A stretch of DNA of 64,000 bases from positions 138,042-202,041 of the forward strand of contig WBMV01001028.1 in NCBI GenBank assembly GCA_013396655.1, given 5' to 3'. This DNA is from Campylorhamphus procurvoides (lineage: Eukaryota > Chordata > Aves > Passeriformes > Dendrocolaptidae). Shown here piece by piece: positions 53,504-64,000 of this stretch. The position numbers were made by a program, and so were the translations under genes. The notes below the pieces were generated by a model. It saw nothing but the letters and a program-made list of their open reading frames with translations, searched no databases and had not been told where the DNA came from. Numbering within the stretch: position 1 is the first letter of the stretch; every line of letters starts with the position of its first letter.

Positions 53504-54335
53504 TGTTATGGACATAACATGGCCTTTCGTCCCTATATCTTGTGGAAGCACAGGAAGTCAGCCCCTAAGCCTATGTCATCTACCAGGAACTATTATTGCC
53601 TATAGCCACTCAAGCTACCTAACAAAACTACCTATGAAAAAAAGTATAAAAAGAGATTGGTCATGAGCAACACTGGGAAAAAAGGACTACCATCTCTGCA
53701 GGGGTAACCATCGAGCTGCCCTGCTTCCTCCCACACCTTGGGCAATGAAGGGGTGAGCAGTCTTTTACTCTGTTTTCCCTTTCCTTCCTATAACTTTATG
53801 ACTTAGACCTTCCCATCTTTACCCTATTGCTACCCTTATTTACTAATTTTACCTGGCTAACATCTTTATTTCATAAACACTATACTTTGCCTTACATCTC
53901 GTAACCCATCGGGACTTTATTTTGGTTGTGTTGTTCCTTTAAGCTGTGTAATACCTTTTACCATGTTGGTTAGTGGGAAGCAGCTCTCTTTGTGTCACAG
54001 AGAGTGTGGTGTGCAATTCTCCTCTGTGCTACTGGTTACAGGATGGTTTTAGATTGTTGGTTTAGGTTGCTGTGCTTCTAGTCAGTTTTCTGTTGTTAGT
54101 TAAGATTTGATGAGAGGAGAATGCTGTTTGATGCAGTATTGAGGCTTAGATTGATGTGCTGTCTGTAGAGCATGTTTTGTGCTGGTTTCTTTGGGGTCTT
54201 CTGTATTATCAATTGAACATAATCATGCAGTGAAACCCACAGTAATTGTCACACCCTTGTATTAATAAAAATCATTTCAGGAACTGCAAGAGTTTATCCC
54301 CATTTGTGTCTGGTGCTGGCAGTGGTACAACTGTT
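53504..54335 (+). mobile_element. Candidate solo LTR of an avian endogenous retrovirus
   Basis: The left end TGTTATGGACATAACATGGC begins with TG and holds a 6-bp inverted repeat (GTTATG/CATAAC), as LTR starts often do. A TATA box (TATAAAAAG, 53645-53653) follows about 140 bp in, then a pyrimidine-rich stretch and AACCCATCGGGACTTTATTTT. A poly(A) signal AATAAA lies at 54264-54269, with sequence resembling a U5 region up to about 54335. The TATA-to-AATAAA distance (about 620 bp) would imply an unusually long R region, so the right boundary and even unity of the element are uncertain. No internal retroviral genes or target-site duplication were found. Confidence 0.4.
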
Positions 54336-56984
54336 AAGGGAACCACATGGGAAAGGGTCTCTCTTGCTATTCAGTGCAGTTCTCACTGGAGTACCAAAGT
54401 TCCTGTTCAACCAGTGAATCTGTCTTAGTGAAGAGTCCCTTTTAGGTGGGACACAGACAGACAGTGTTCGGTGATAAAAGGCTTTGATATTCTGAGGACA
54501 CTTATAGCTAATACAAATACATTAATACAAGTGGGGGTGGGACAAATCTTTGCATTTTTGCCTTCCTTTCCCCCTTTAACATAACAGAGGATTTTGTTTT
54601 GGCTTCGGTTTTTTTTCCTTGCATTTCCTCTGTTTTGTTTGTTTCTTTGTTTGTGCGAGGTTGGTAATTCTACTACACAGGACAACCTGGACTTTGTTTT
54701 GGCATCACCTGAACAATACATGGCACAAATACTTTGAAATGGAAAAACGAAACCATGCTTATTAACTTGTTTTCTGAGCTCCTTGTGCCTTCTTCTGTTA
54801 TTAATTAACCCGTGTCTGTCTAAAACAGCTTCTAAGCAAGCATGGGAATTTTTCATTAGAGTTATTCACACCATGTTTCCAAAATTCAGGTATGATCCAA
54901 GATATGTTAATCTGAAGGGAAAGTTCCCTTTGATTAAAGCAGATTTTAAATAAAACCTTCAAATAGTTCCTAAGCAAATCAAAACAAAGTAATTATGAAA
55001 CATACTTCATCCAGAGTAATGTAAATAGAAGTATCTTGTGATTATTTAAGATAGACATAGAAAAAGGAAAAGGTATTGAAACATATAGCATATAACTATG
55101 CTTAATACAGCCAGACCAGACTCAGCTACCTAAACTTGTTCACACCAGTTTCCACAACTACCAGCTTTCATAATTCTTGGGTATTTTATGAAATTGGATT
55201 ATGTAGTTAGACAGCTGATATACCTCAGGATGTTAAATTGCAAAGAGGAACTTGTGTGCCAGACTATTCATCCTGTTTACTGTGCCTATATAGAAAACAC
55301 TACAGAAAATGTGGAGAGAAATTTTTATTTTAGGTTTCTGACATTATCAACATTGCACCTGGGGCTCCAGAGCAATGTTCTGCAGTAATTGCTGCTTCAC
55401 AGAGGGGGGTCTCACAGGGGGTTCTGGATCACCAACAGCTAGGCAGGGTCTGCTGGATTGGTGTTAGTGGTCACTTTTCGGGAAAACAATGTGTCCAAGG
55501 GGACACTGTCTGGTGGGGAGTCAGAGACCGGCACATGGGTAAGTCAGGAATCTGGGTGAGAAAAAGGATGGGGTCACTGCACTACTGCTGGGACACAGTG
55601 TGGGGAAGGAGATATGTCAGCAGGGCAGAGAGGGCACATCTGCTTCCCAGCAGGCTGACCTGGGAAGGTTGCTCAGAGAAGCTGTGGGCAAGTGCCTTCT
55701 GCTGTATGCCTGGCTGTGGTCCCCTCTGACATAAATTACTTCATGACCTAAGGACTGCCACTGTCTGTCACAGAACACCCATTTTTATGGGTCAGAACTT
55801 TACTGTCCACCCAAACAGGGCCCTACATTGAGAAGAGAGACTGACATTCTTAGGCACTGAAGCAGAAGATTCATGGGGTCAGGGAGCAATGCAAGACAGC
55901 TCCTGAGGAAAGGTGTAAGGCAGGGTTATAGTATAGAAAAAAGCCTTTATGGGCTGAAGTTCCAGGAAATCCATGTGAAGACAGAGGGTTTTGCTAAAAG
56001 AAAGTTGTACTTGGACTCAGAGAGTCTAAATGGGGAAGGGCAATGGTAGCACAGGGGCACTCATAGCTTTATATTGTGTTCTTAGTCTCTGCTTTGTATT
56101 TCCAAAAAGAAACAGTTCAGTTCCACTTTCATTAGCTCAGTTGTGCCAGTCAATAAAATTTATCACAGCCCCATCTATAAGGAAGAGACTTGACATTCTC
56201 TCTCCACACTTCACCTTCATCATCTATACAACAAATTCCCAACATTTTAAAATGAAGATGAATTATATAAATGAGAATAGTGTCTGATAATAATTTGAGA
56301 TATTTCAATTAGTTCATTAGTTTGCTCTTTGTCAAATAATTGGTGGAAAACACTGGCATTTAACTAATTGTGATAATTTTTCTCTATTTTTGACTCCATT
56401 TCAATAATTATAAACAGTTCTTCATATAGCAGTTCAGCCTGGGTAGTGTGTTTAAGACAACTATTTGAACAGGAATGATAGTGGTCCTTGTTCTTTGGCA
56501 TCAGAACTGGCACAGGTCCCCCCATCCACATTATACAAGGGAGGGTCCCAAAACATTTCATAATCCTATTAGAATTGATGAAGCCTGTGGAGTGTGGCTC
56601 TGGGATCATCCAAAATCCTTTTGTCAGATCAGAATTAAATTTTTGCCTCCTATATATTGGATGGCTTATGATGGATCAAGGGAAGGCAGAGTTGTGTGTT
56701 GCATCAAACCTGGGATGCTTTCCTGTGTGGGGGTTTTGGTCTGTGGTGACTTAGGAGGACTGGCAGCACTCTGCAGCCCTAAAAAGGCTGTTGTGGAAAC
56801 AACATCAGTCTGCACAAAAGCACAAAGAGCACATGAGCAGAATAGTGATTTTTCTTCACAAACAGATGGGCTGCTTCATGATGCCACTTCTGTGTGGGGT
56901 TTAGTGGTACCAGGCTGAGGAAGAGCTGGAGAACAGGGCAGGGGACAGGTGATGCCATGCAGGCTGCTACTGACCACTGCCCAC
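54336..56984. other. Mixed sequence, no gene recognised
   Basis: The 55.38-55.73 kb part is GC-rich and could be an old repeat. Open frames include 143 codons on the minus strand (54425-54856) and 147 codons on the plus strand (56475-56918); neither has a recognisable domain, a convincing splice context or codon bias. A T-rich tract lies at about 54595-54655. Confidence 0.45.
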
Positions 56985-57215
56985 TGACCATCTTGCTTCT
57001 CCTGTGGGACTTGAACCTCTCTGACATCAGCTGGGAGGGAAATGAGACCAGGCAGGAGATGTTGGGGGATTTTGGAGAGCAGTTTCTGAAGGGGCCAAGC
57101 AGGGACAGGCAGAGCTGAACCGACTGGTCAGCAGCGAGAAGGGGCTGCTGGGGAGGTGACAGTCACAGGCTGTGGTGACCATGGAACAGTGATGATTGGG
57201 GTCCACAGGGAGTGA
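56985..57215 (+). mobile_element. Decayed LINE fragment resembling CR1 ORF2 endonuclease region
   Basis: In one frame the peptide ILLLLWDLNLSDISWEGN (about 56987-57040) resembles the conserved GDFNLPDI-type motif of LINE apurinic endonuclease domains, with Gly replaced by Trp. After a frame change, GEVTVTGCGDHGTVMIGV (about 57151-57205) resembles the GDV-x-GGCLGHSDHEM segment that follows in CR1, including the Asp-His pair of the catalytic site. Avian CR1 copies usually keep only their 3' end, so an internal piece without one is unusual. Assignment rests on two short motifs and may be wrong. Confidence 0.42.
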
Positions 57216-60200
57216 GGATTAGAGACCAGCAGAGGACACATCCCAGGCTTTAGGAAAAGAAGGAAACTTTGGCATGTGCTGAAGAAAACTAAAATACGGG
57301 GCAGGTGAAGATGTGTAGCACAGGGTGAGTTGGTACAGATTTTCTGTGGCCCCAGTGCAAGAGAAGATGTAACCCTTTTCCATGGGATAGAAATTCCAAC
57401 ACATTTGCAGCCTCTTCTTATTAAGCAAAAAGCACTGTCACATCATCACTACTGAGATCTGTACTCTTGTTTTGCAGCACAGAAATTGGACCTCTGTACC
57501 GTGTTTTGAGCAACACAAGTATTAGAGTTCAGATACTTTATCTCTTCACTCCCTTCTGTGGGTTAAGTTGACTAAACAACTCACTTTCTCCCTGACAGAG
57601 GATCAGAAGCTGATTCCCATGATGCAGTACATGTTGATGTCAGGAGGTGCTTGAGGTAAAGACAAAGCTGGACAAAGTATTTGCCACTTAAAAAAGGAGG
57701 GGACATGTGTACAACCCACAGCTGTCCAGGCTGCTTTAAAAGGAAGATGCACTACATAAATTATTAAAGGAAAAAGTCTCAGGTACAGGCAAAGTAAAAA
57801 TCCCAAACCAATCTCCCAACAAAATGTTTCAGTTCAGATCAATCTGACCAATGAAAATGCTTCTCTAGTGAAATTAACAATTTTGCTCAGGGAATTTCTG
57901 CTTTAATGACACTATCTTTCCTATCAATGTTTTTTAGCTAGTAGCTCCCAAAGGTCTTTATTAGATACTAATTTCCTAGAAACTATTAACGAGACACTGC
58001 TAAGTCCCCTAGGTCATGCTGAAAAATCTCATTGGAAATAATGGCAAAATCATTTTGATTTTATATGTATATATATGTACTGGGAAGGAATAGATACACC
58101 CCTAGGGATCATAGCCAATCCAATTACTTTAAAATTACTCAAAATGATGATTGAAGTTGCTATTATCTGTAGTAATTTGTCTACATCTTTGTGGATTGCT
58201 TATCTAAATGCTGGTGTTACACTTCATTAATAATTTTTGAAAAATGTAGTTTTAAATCCAAGTTTTCACTGATGGTGGTGAAAGCTGTTGGTTTGGAAAA
58301 GGGATATTACCTGATATGTCCTTGAATTGGTAGTTGTAGAAGTTTAATAGTTTTTGTGCATTTCCAATTTTTATAAGACTGCAGAGTATCCAAGCCCACA
58401 GACAGTACGTACTGTGGAAATAACATCTTGGCTTTGCAGCTCTGGCCATAGTTCACAAGTCACCACATTTCTCTGGCCCCTAAATCAAGTATTTTTTTAA
58501 ATACCACAGTCCTCATTTACTGTGGCTCTTGCCGAGCAGCTCCTGAAGAGAGCACTCCAAGGAAAGGCTCAGTTTCTCTCCTCCCCATTTCACACCCAAT
58601 TTCCTGCAGATTCAGCCCTGCCATCCACAGGGATGGGGCCAGAGGGGCTGCAGGATGGGGCAGGACCAGCAGTCCTGGGGAATCCTGAGCATGGGTCATC
58701 TGGAAAGGGGGGAAGCAATTTCCTGATATTTCCTTCCCCTGGTTAAACAGGTCACTCCACAAGTGAGAGGTCCCTTCATTCTTGGAGGACTTCCCTTGGT
58801 TACTGACACCTGAAGAATCCAAAGGAAAAAAAAAATGATTAAATAAAAAGGCCTATGCATTAGCTCTGCATTACTGTTGGTGACTGACAGGTGAGTAGGC
58901 AGGCTCATTTATTTTCTTTATTTTCTAATTAGTAGAGCTGTCAATGGACAAAACAAACCTCATTACACAATTTCTTTTCTTTTAAGTTTTGGTTGTAATT
59001 TTACCAAAAAACCCCAGAGTATTCCCTTGCCTTCAGTACAGGTGTGTACACTGTGGGTAGATATAAAGGATCCCACAAGTCAGAAAAAGTGCAGTTTTGT
59101 TTACCTACTTTCATGGCAATGCTTTTGTATTAAAAAAAGCCCTAACCTACAGAAAAATTCAGAAAGAACCTTTTATGCTTTCTTGCAGAGCAAATGGAAT
59201 CAGCGTGTCATTCAATATACAAACAACTTTCAGGAGCTGAGAGGTACTTAGAATTATTTCATAACTAAATTGTTGATGGTACATCTAGCCCTACCATTTA
59301 TTAAAATCATTGCACTGTTTTCTCTCTACCAGGAGAAAACCAGAAAAGAAAAGGTGCAGTAGAAGTGTTTTGCAATTATTGTTCATAATGCTAGCTTTAA
59401 ATAACTGAAATAATGGGTTTTGCATTGGTATACTTAGACTGGATCTGTGCTGGTTGCAGCTGCCTGCCCAGTGAAATTAAATGAATCTGATTGCTCATTT
59501 GCATACCCTATTATTTTGATAAATCACTCAGCTTTGCTGCCAACTCACAGCCAGGAGAGGTGGTTCATTTGGGTATTGCCTAGCTCTGCCTGGGTCTACA
59601 AACTCATGAGTAACTGGTGTTCAAACTACTAAATCCCTTAATGACTAAAATGTTTTAAAAAACTCAGTGTGGAACAATGGATAGTCAATTAAAGCATCAT
59701 GTTGTATCACAGATTTAGAAAACTATGCAGGTGCCTCCCTCCTACTCTTCAGCAACAATGAAATAACACCTTAGGTCACCATAAAGCAGAAGGCTTCTCT
59801 AATTCTTGGAGATTTAACAGAGGGAGCAGATCCACACTGTCTGTAGCTGAGGTTTAACAGCAGGCAAGGGCTGCTCCCAACCAAAGGGTCACATTAAAGC
59901 CCTTTCCTGAAGCAGTCAATAAAAGTCATGTCATTTTCCTGTTCCAAGAAGCCTGAAAGATGTTTCTTTTGATGCAGCTTAACGCATACATCAGAAGGGG
60001 GATCAGCATCCCACAGAACGTGTACACCTTTAAATTCAAACTTCAATCTCAGCCCTAAGCCCTTCCCAGCCACTCTCCTTCCTCTGATGCATCTTTGTTT
60101 TCATGCACACAGAGATATCAGACACTGATATAACATTTGTGTTTTGATCCCTCTCCAAAAGTAGCCCCAGGTAGAATTATGTAGATTTTATTTAACCTGT

Positions 60201-63200
60201 CTTAACTACTCTTGGGAGTAGGATGTACATTGACTGTCCCTGAAACAGCAGAGACTGCTGAGAATTGTGAAAATTTGCAGCCAGAGAGAGAAAGTGGATG
60301 GAAAAAACCAGTTTCTGATGAGTTCTTCTAAATTAACTTTTCCCCCTCCGAACATATGCACACAAGGAGAGTTATGTAAATAAATGCAATGGCATGACAA
60401 ACACAGCAATACCACCCTAATTTGAAAATTAAAATTGTCTGAAATAGGAAGTCAAATTGGATGCAATTAGAGCAGCCTAAACAAAGGAACTTACTTAGAG
60501 CTACACTGATTTGTCCTTATCAGGTCTCCCAGTGATGGGTAAAATGAGGAGTCTGATTGTTTCCCTGTGGCCTTGCCAAGTCTGCTGAGCATCCCATGGA
60601 CCTCTATATTGCCCTGTCCTCCTGCATGGATCATTTTTTCCAGTCCCTTACTTCATCTTGCCTGGTAAGCCATGACCTACAACATCAGTCTAAGTTACAG
60701 GGGAAAAAAGAAACTATTTGTTTGGAATTGCAGTAAAAAATCAATGAAAACAAAAAAAGAAGGCTTGGGATAAGGGGGGAATATTCCTGGATTTTAACCC
60801 TTCCTATCTGACAATCCTCCTTTTCACCCAATTCTCTGGTGAAGTGCAAAATAAACAGTTTGTGTTTGTCCTTCTCCCACTGTCACTCAATTTCTGAATT
60901 TACAGACTGAACTTGACATAGTGCTTTTTATGTGGGAAGACTCCAAAGATTTCACACATTGCCATAAACCCACAAATACAGAGGAAAAGGGAGAAAGGGA
61001 GAGAGCATAATCCTTCAGAAAAAGAAGAGATGACAGTAACTTCTCCCCAGCAAAGTGATCACAGTACCAAGCCTTCCAGAGTTCAGGAACCATTTGGACA
61101 ACACTCTCAGGCACATGGTTAAGTGTCCTACTCTCTTGAGCAGACACAGCCTTCTTTGTTTTCCTACAAACCCTTTTTTCCCCACCCTTCTCCCTTATTA
61201 GAACAAAATAAAGCACAGAAATCAAGGAAGGTAGTACATTCTTTGTTTTTTCTTCTCACCCTGATTGCTTTATTCAGCTTCACTGAAGGATCCTTGCATC
61301 TTGTCTTAGGAAATATATGACTAGAGAATTAAAAATCCCCGCATAAATAAAATTTATAAACCAGAACACATCAACAGAAAATAAAAGGATTTTTTTTTTC
61401 TATGACTGCTAAAAAAAAGATTGGTTAAAAAAAGGAACAAAATCTTGGTTTGACTTGATGTGAGATAAAATGCTTAAAGCAGTCTTGTTTTTAACTCATA
61501 CACCACCATACTTTCTTTCTTTAAAGGAGTGTAAACTGCCAGCTGACAGTGTTGTTTCAAAACAAAGACAAATATTTCCTTTTAAATCTTCTATTGGGAA
61601 ATGCAAGAAAACACTGGTGTATTTGTAGTTTGCCTCTCCCCAGATAGGCTGAATGTCATAACATATTATTTATTTCCTCGGTTCTCTTAATTGTTCTAAC
61701 AAGTGTTCTTCCTATGAAAAAATTGAGCACTCATTGCAAACAGCATGCTGTGCTGGGTAGTGCTCAGCTCTGGCCCAGTGCAGTCTTCAGCTGTCTGATA
61801 CTTCATTTATTGGTGGAGATCCTTGTGGAGATGCTAAGTGGAAAACTACAAATTTTTAATGTTACCTTGTCTCTTTATAAAAACATACACCAGTGAAATA
61901 CTTTACATGAATCTTGCTTTCTGAATATGCATTAGCACAAAGGCAGAAAGAGTTGTTATTTCATTAGTGAACTGCATCTGGACTATCTGACACAGGAACT
62001 CATTCACCTTCCCTCCAACATAAAAGGGATTAACCCAGCAACAGGCCTGGCCCAAGTCTCTCATTTGCCATTTAAAGCTGTGACTGTAGAATTAAAGGAA
62101 TTGAAAATGAGAACATTGACACGAGGAGTCAGCCTGTTCATCTCTTGTAAAGGGTCTGACCTTGCAGAAGATGTAAAGAATAGAAATAAAAAGAGCAACT
62201 GTTCTCATCATGTGGTGATGTGCAAATTTACAAGTACATTCAAAACCTCTCCAAAGACAAAGTTAAAAAATAATGCAATGACACTGGTGTGAATCTCTCT
62301 AAATATTAAGCAATGGTCCTTTTAAATTTCAATGATGGTGTTGTAAATTTTTATTTCTGAAGAACACGAGCTGGTAATTTTTGAAGCCATTATTACCTCT
62401 GAATGGAAAAAAAACAGCAGGTCAAAATCATCCATAAGGAAAGTTATTTAAAATCCTAATATCTTGATCCTAATGGAAACATTTACAAAAATTGCAGTAC
62501 CTTTTGGATATGAGGTTTGGGATGGAAATGAAGCTGCTTTAACATGATCTACTGCTTTAACTTGCCATCAAATGCATTTATTACATATGCTGTAGAAAAT
62601 AACCTCCAGGTATGAAAATTTTGCAGAGGATTATCCTGTGTCACCGAAGGAATACTTGTTGAGGAACAAATCAGACGTGAAGCTGTTTCAATTATTTCCA
62701 GAACAGAGATGAAAATTCTAGAATAACATGTTTTCTCAGATTTCAGCCTCTATACCAAAGACTTATTCCAACATATGCTGGAACCTGTAAAGAGACTGTG
62801 GAGTTTAGTTCATATTCCTCAGTTCTGGCAGTGATGTGTGTATTCCAACAGGATGCTCAGGAAAACTACTGGGCTTTTTATCTTTTTTTTCTTTATTTAA
62901 AATAATACTTTTCAGCTTGAATAGCTTTTACATGTTCTTAATGATGAGTGTATTTCAGGTTGCTATTTCTGCTATTATTTCATTATATGGTCTGAGATCA
63001 GTGGGAAGGGAGACATGCTGGAAACTGCCCTCATGAATGTTATCCTGGCAGGTCAGGACTCCAGAGGATGGTCAGTCTGAGTCCAGAAGTCAAAGGCAGT
63101 TTTATTTCGTCAGCTCTGAGGCTGTGCCCACAATGAGCAGAGCACTGGCCTCCTGCTGCTAGCACAGGACAGGGAATAGGGCTCTAGAGATACACAGGAA

Positions 63201-63420
63201 TAGAGCATCTGGGCTCTGGAGATCTTCCATTACACATTTGAATATATAGGCTAGGAAGAACCATGAAATTAAAGCTTTTTCTCACTTTAAGGGTAGTAAA
63301 TTATAAAATCTATGCATGCTTTATGCAAAGATAATTATATCAGATTTTTTCATTCCAAGAAGCTTGAAGACAAAACATAAAACTGGAGTGGTTTAATTTT
63401 TAATTGTGCATTTGAATAAT
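57216..63420. other. Unique AT-rich non-coding sequence
   Basis: No gene is recognised. A less AT-rich patch lies at about 58520-58830, with a 101-codon frame on the minus strand and no domain. At about 63046-63230 a GC-richer stretch contains CAGTTTTATTTCGTCAGC, which could be the reverse complement of an LTR poly(A) region (see findings). Confidence 0.45.
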
Positions 63421-63443
63421 GGGGGGGGGAGGGGGGGAGGAAG
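63421..63443 (+). repeat. G-rich homopurine run
   Basis: Nine G, one A, seven G, then AGGAAGG. The run could support a G-quadruplex on the plus strand and is a likely spot for sequencing length errors. Confidence 0.9.
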
Positions 63444-64000
63444 GTAAAGGAATAATATCACTTGCAATTACAAAAGAACATAATTTCCACTAATTTAGAA
63501 CTGAGGTTTTCTTGACCCTTCTGAGTTTGATCTCAAGGAAAGTTGTGGGAATAACTCAGGATTACTGTTGTCCTAAATGCCTCTGAAAAGCTCCAGTGGT
63601 GGCACAGATTGGGTTCTTTCTTTCCACATCAAACTCAAGCATCCCCAAGGCACAATCAGCTAAGAGCTCTACTGACAAATCTACTGCAGCCAGCTCGGCC
63701 CCCCCACAGGCAGCAACCACCTGCTCGAGGGAGCATCTCCCACTACAGAGCATTCCTTTGCCCACAGTGCTGGCTTTCAGGCATCTGATCAGGAATGCTT
63801 CAAATAACAGAGCTTTCAATGCCAGTATCATCCTTTAAGGAGGCAAACTATGCCCTGCATATATTCTTAGGGTGTGAGGTATGCTATGAATAACATCTTT
63901 ATATGGGAGAATTAATAGGAATGGAAGAAAAACAATGGGTCTGAAATATTTTATACTGAAGAGATTGTTGTGCGATGAAACGCGGACTATAGTTGTAGGT
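63444..64000. other. Window end, unassigned open frame on both strands
   Basis: A GC-richer island at 63562-63838 is open for 80-89 codons on both strands, but I recognise neither product. The remaining sequence is AT-rich and featureless. Confidence 0.4.

Noticed and set aside
54425..54856. 143-codon minus-strand open frame.
   Set aside because: Low-complexity Lys/Asn-rich stretch caused by a T-rich tract on the plus strand; no recognisable family.
56475..56918. 147-codon plus-strand open frame, the longest in the window.
   Set aside because: No domain or compositional signal, and it overlaps other open frames. Length alone is not evidence.

Overview
The window looks like nuclear DNA from a bird, most likely a passerine. 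The evidence is indirect: several truncated CR1 LINEs with the avian 3' octamer tail (ATTCTATG / ATTCTGTG), a short element that reads as a tRNA-Ile-derived SINE with a CR1-like tail (TguSINE1 type, known from passerines), and a decayed member of the ITPRIPL1-like family that is multicopy in birds. Base composition is AT-rich and CpG-poor throughout. I recognise no intact protein-coding gene. The open frames are short and scattered, as expected for an intergenic region or a very long intron.

Layout: 1-13.6 kb is mostly unique AT-rich sequence with CR1 pieces at 0.87-1.0 kb (minus), 2.55-3.0 kb (plus) and 13.6 kb (minus), and a GGGA tract at 12.4 kb. At 16.9-17.1 kb lies a perfect three-copy 75-bp tandem repeat. 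CR1 copies follow at 19.6-20.1, 21.2-21.6 (both plus) and 24.5 kb (minus). A 300-bp CTTT microsatellite is at 29.9-30.2 kb and a roughly 500-bp CR1 copy of a different 3' type at 34.9-35.4 kb. The stretch 35.4-45.1 kb is unique sequence with an 11-bp perfect-arm hairpin near 37.9 kb. A TATC microsatellite is at 45.1-45.2 kb.

The most informative locus is 46.3-47.9 kb. It is an ITPRIPL1-like pseudogene carrying frameshifts and two in-frame stops, and split by about 0.6 kb of inserted DNA (an LTR-like CpG-containing block followed by a CR1 3' end). Further on are the SINE remnant at 50.74-50.85 kb, a candidate LTR at 53.5-54.3 kb, a decayed fragment resembling the CR1 endonuclease coding region at 57.0-57.2 kb, and a G-run at 63.4 kb.

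Nothing here works as a pathway or operon. The history is one of retroelement insertion into a gene-poor region. I found no convincing new biological system. The items most worth following are the nested pseudogene, the SINE, the 75-bp triplication and the isolated LINE endonuclease-like fragment.
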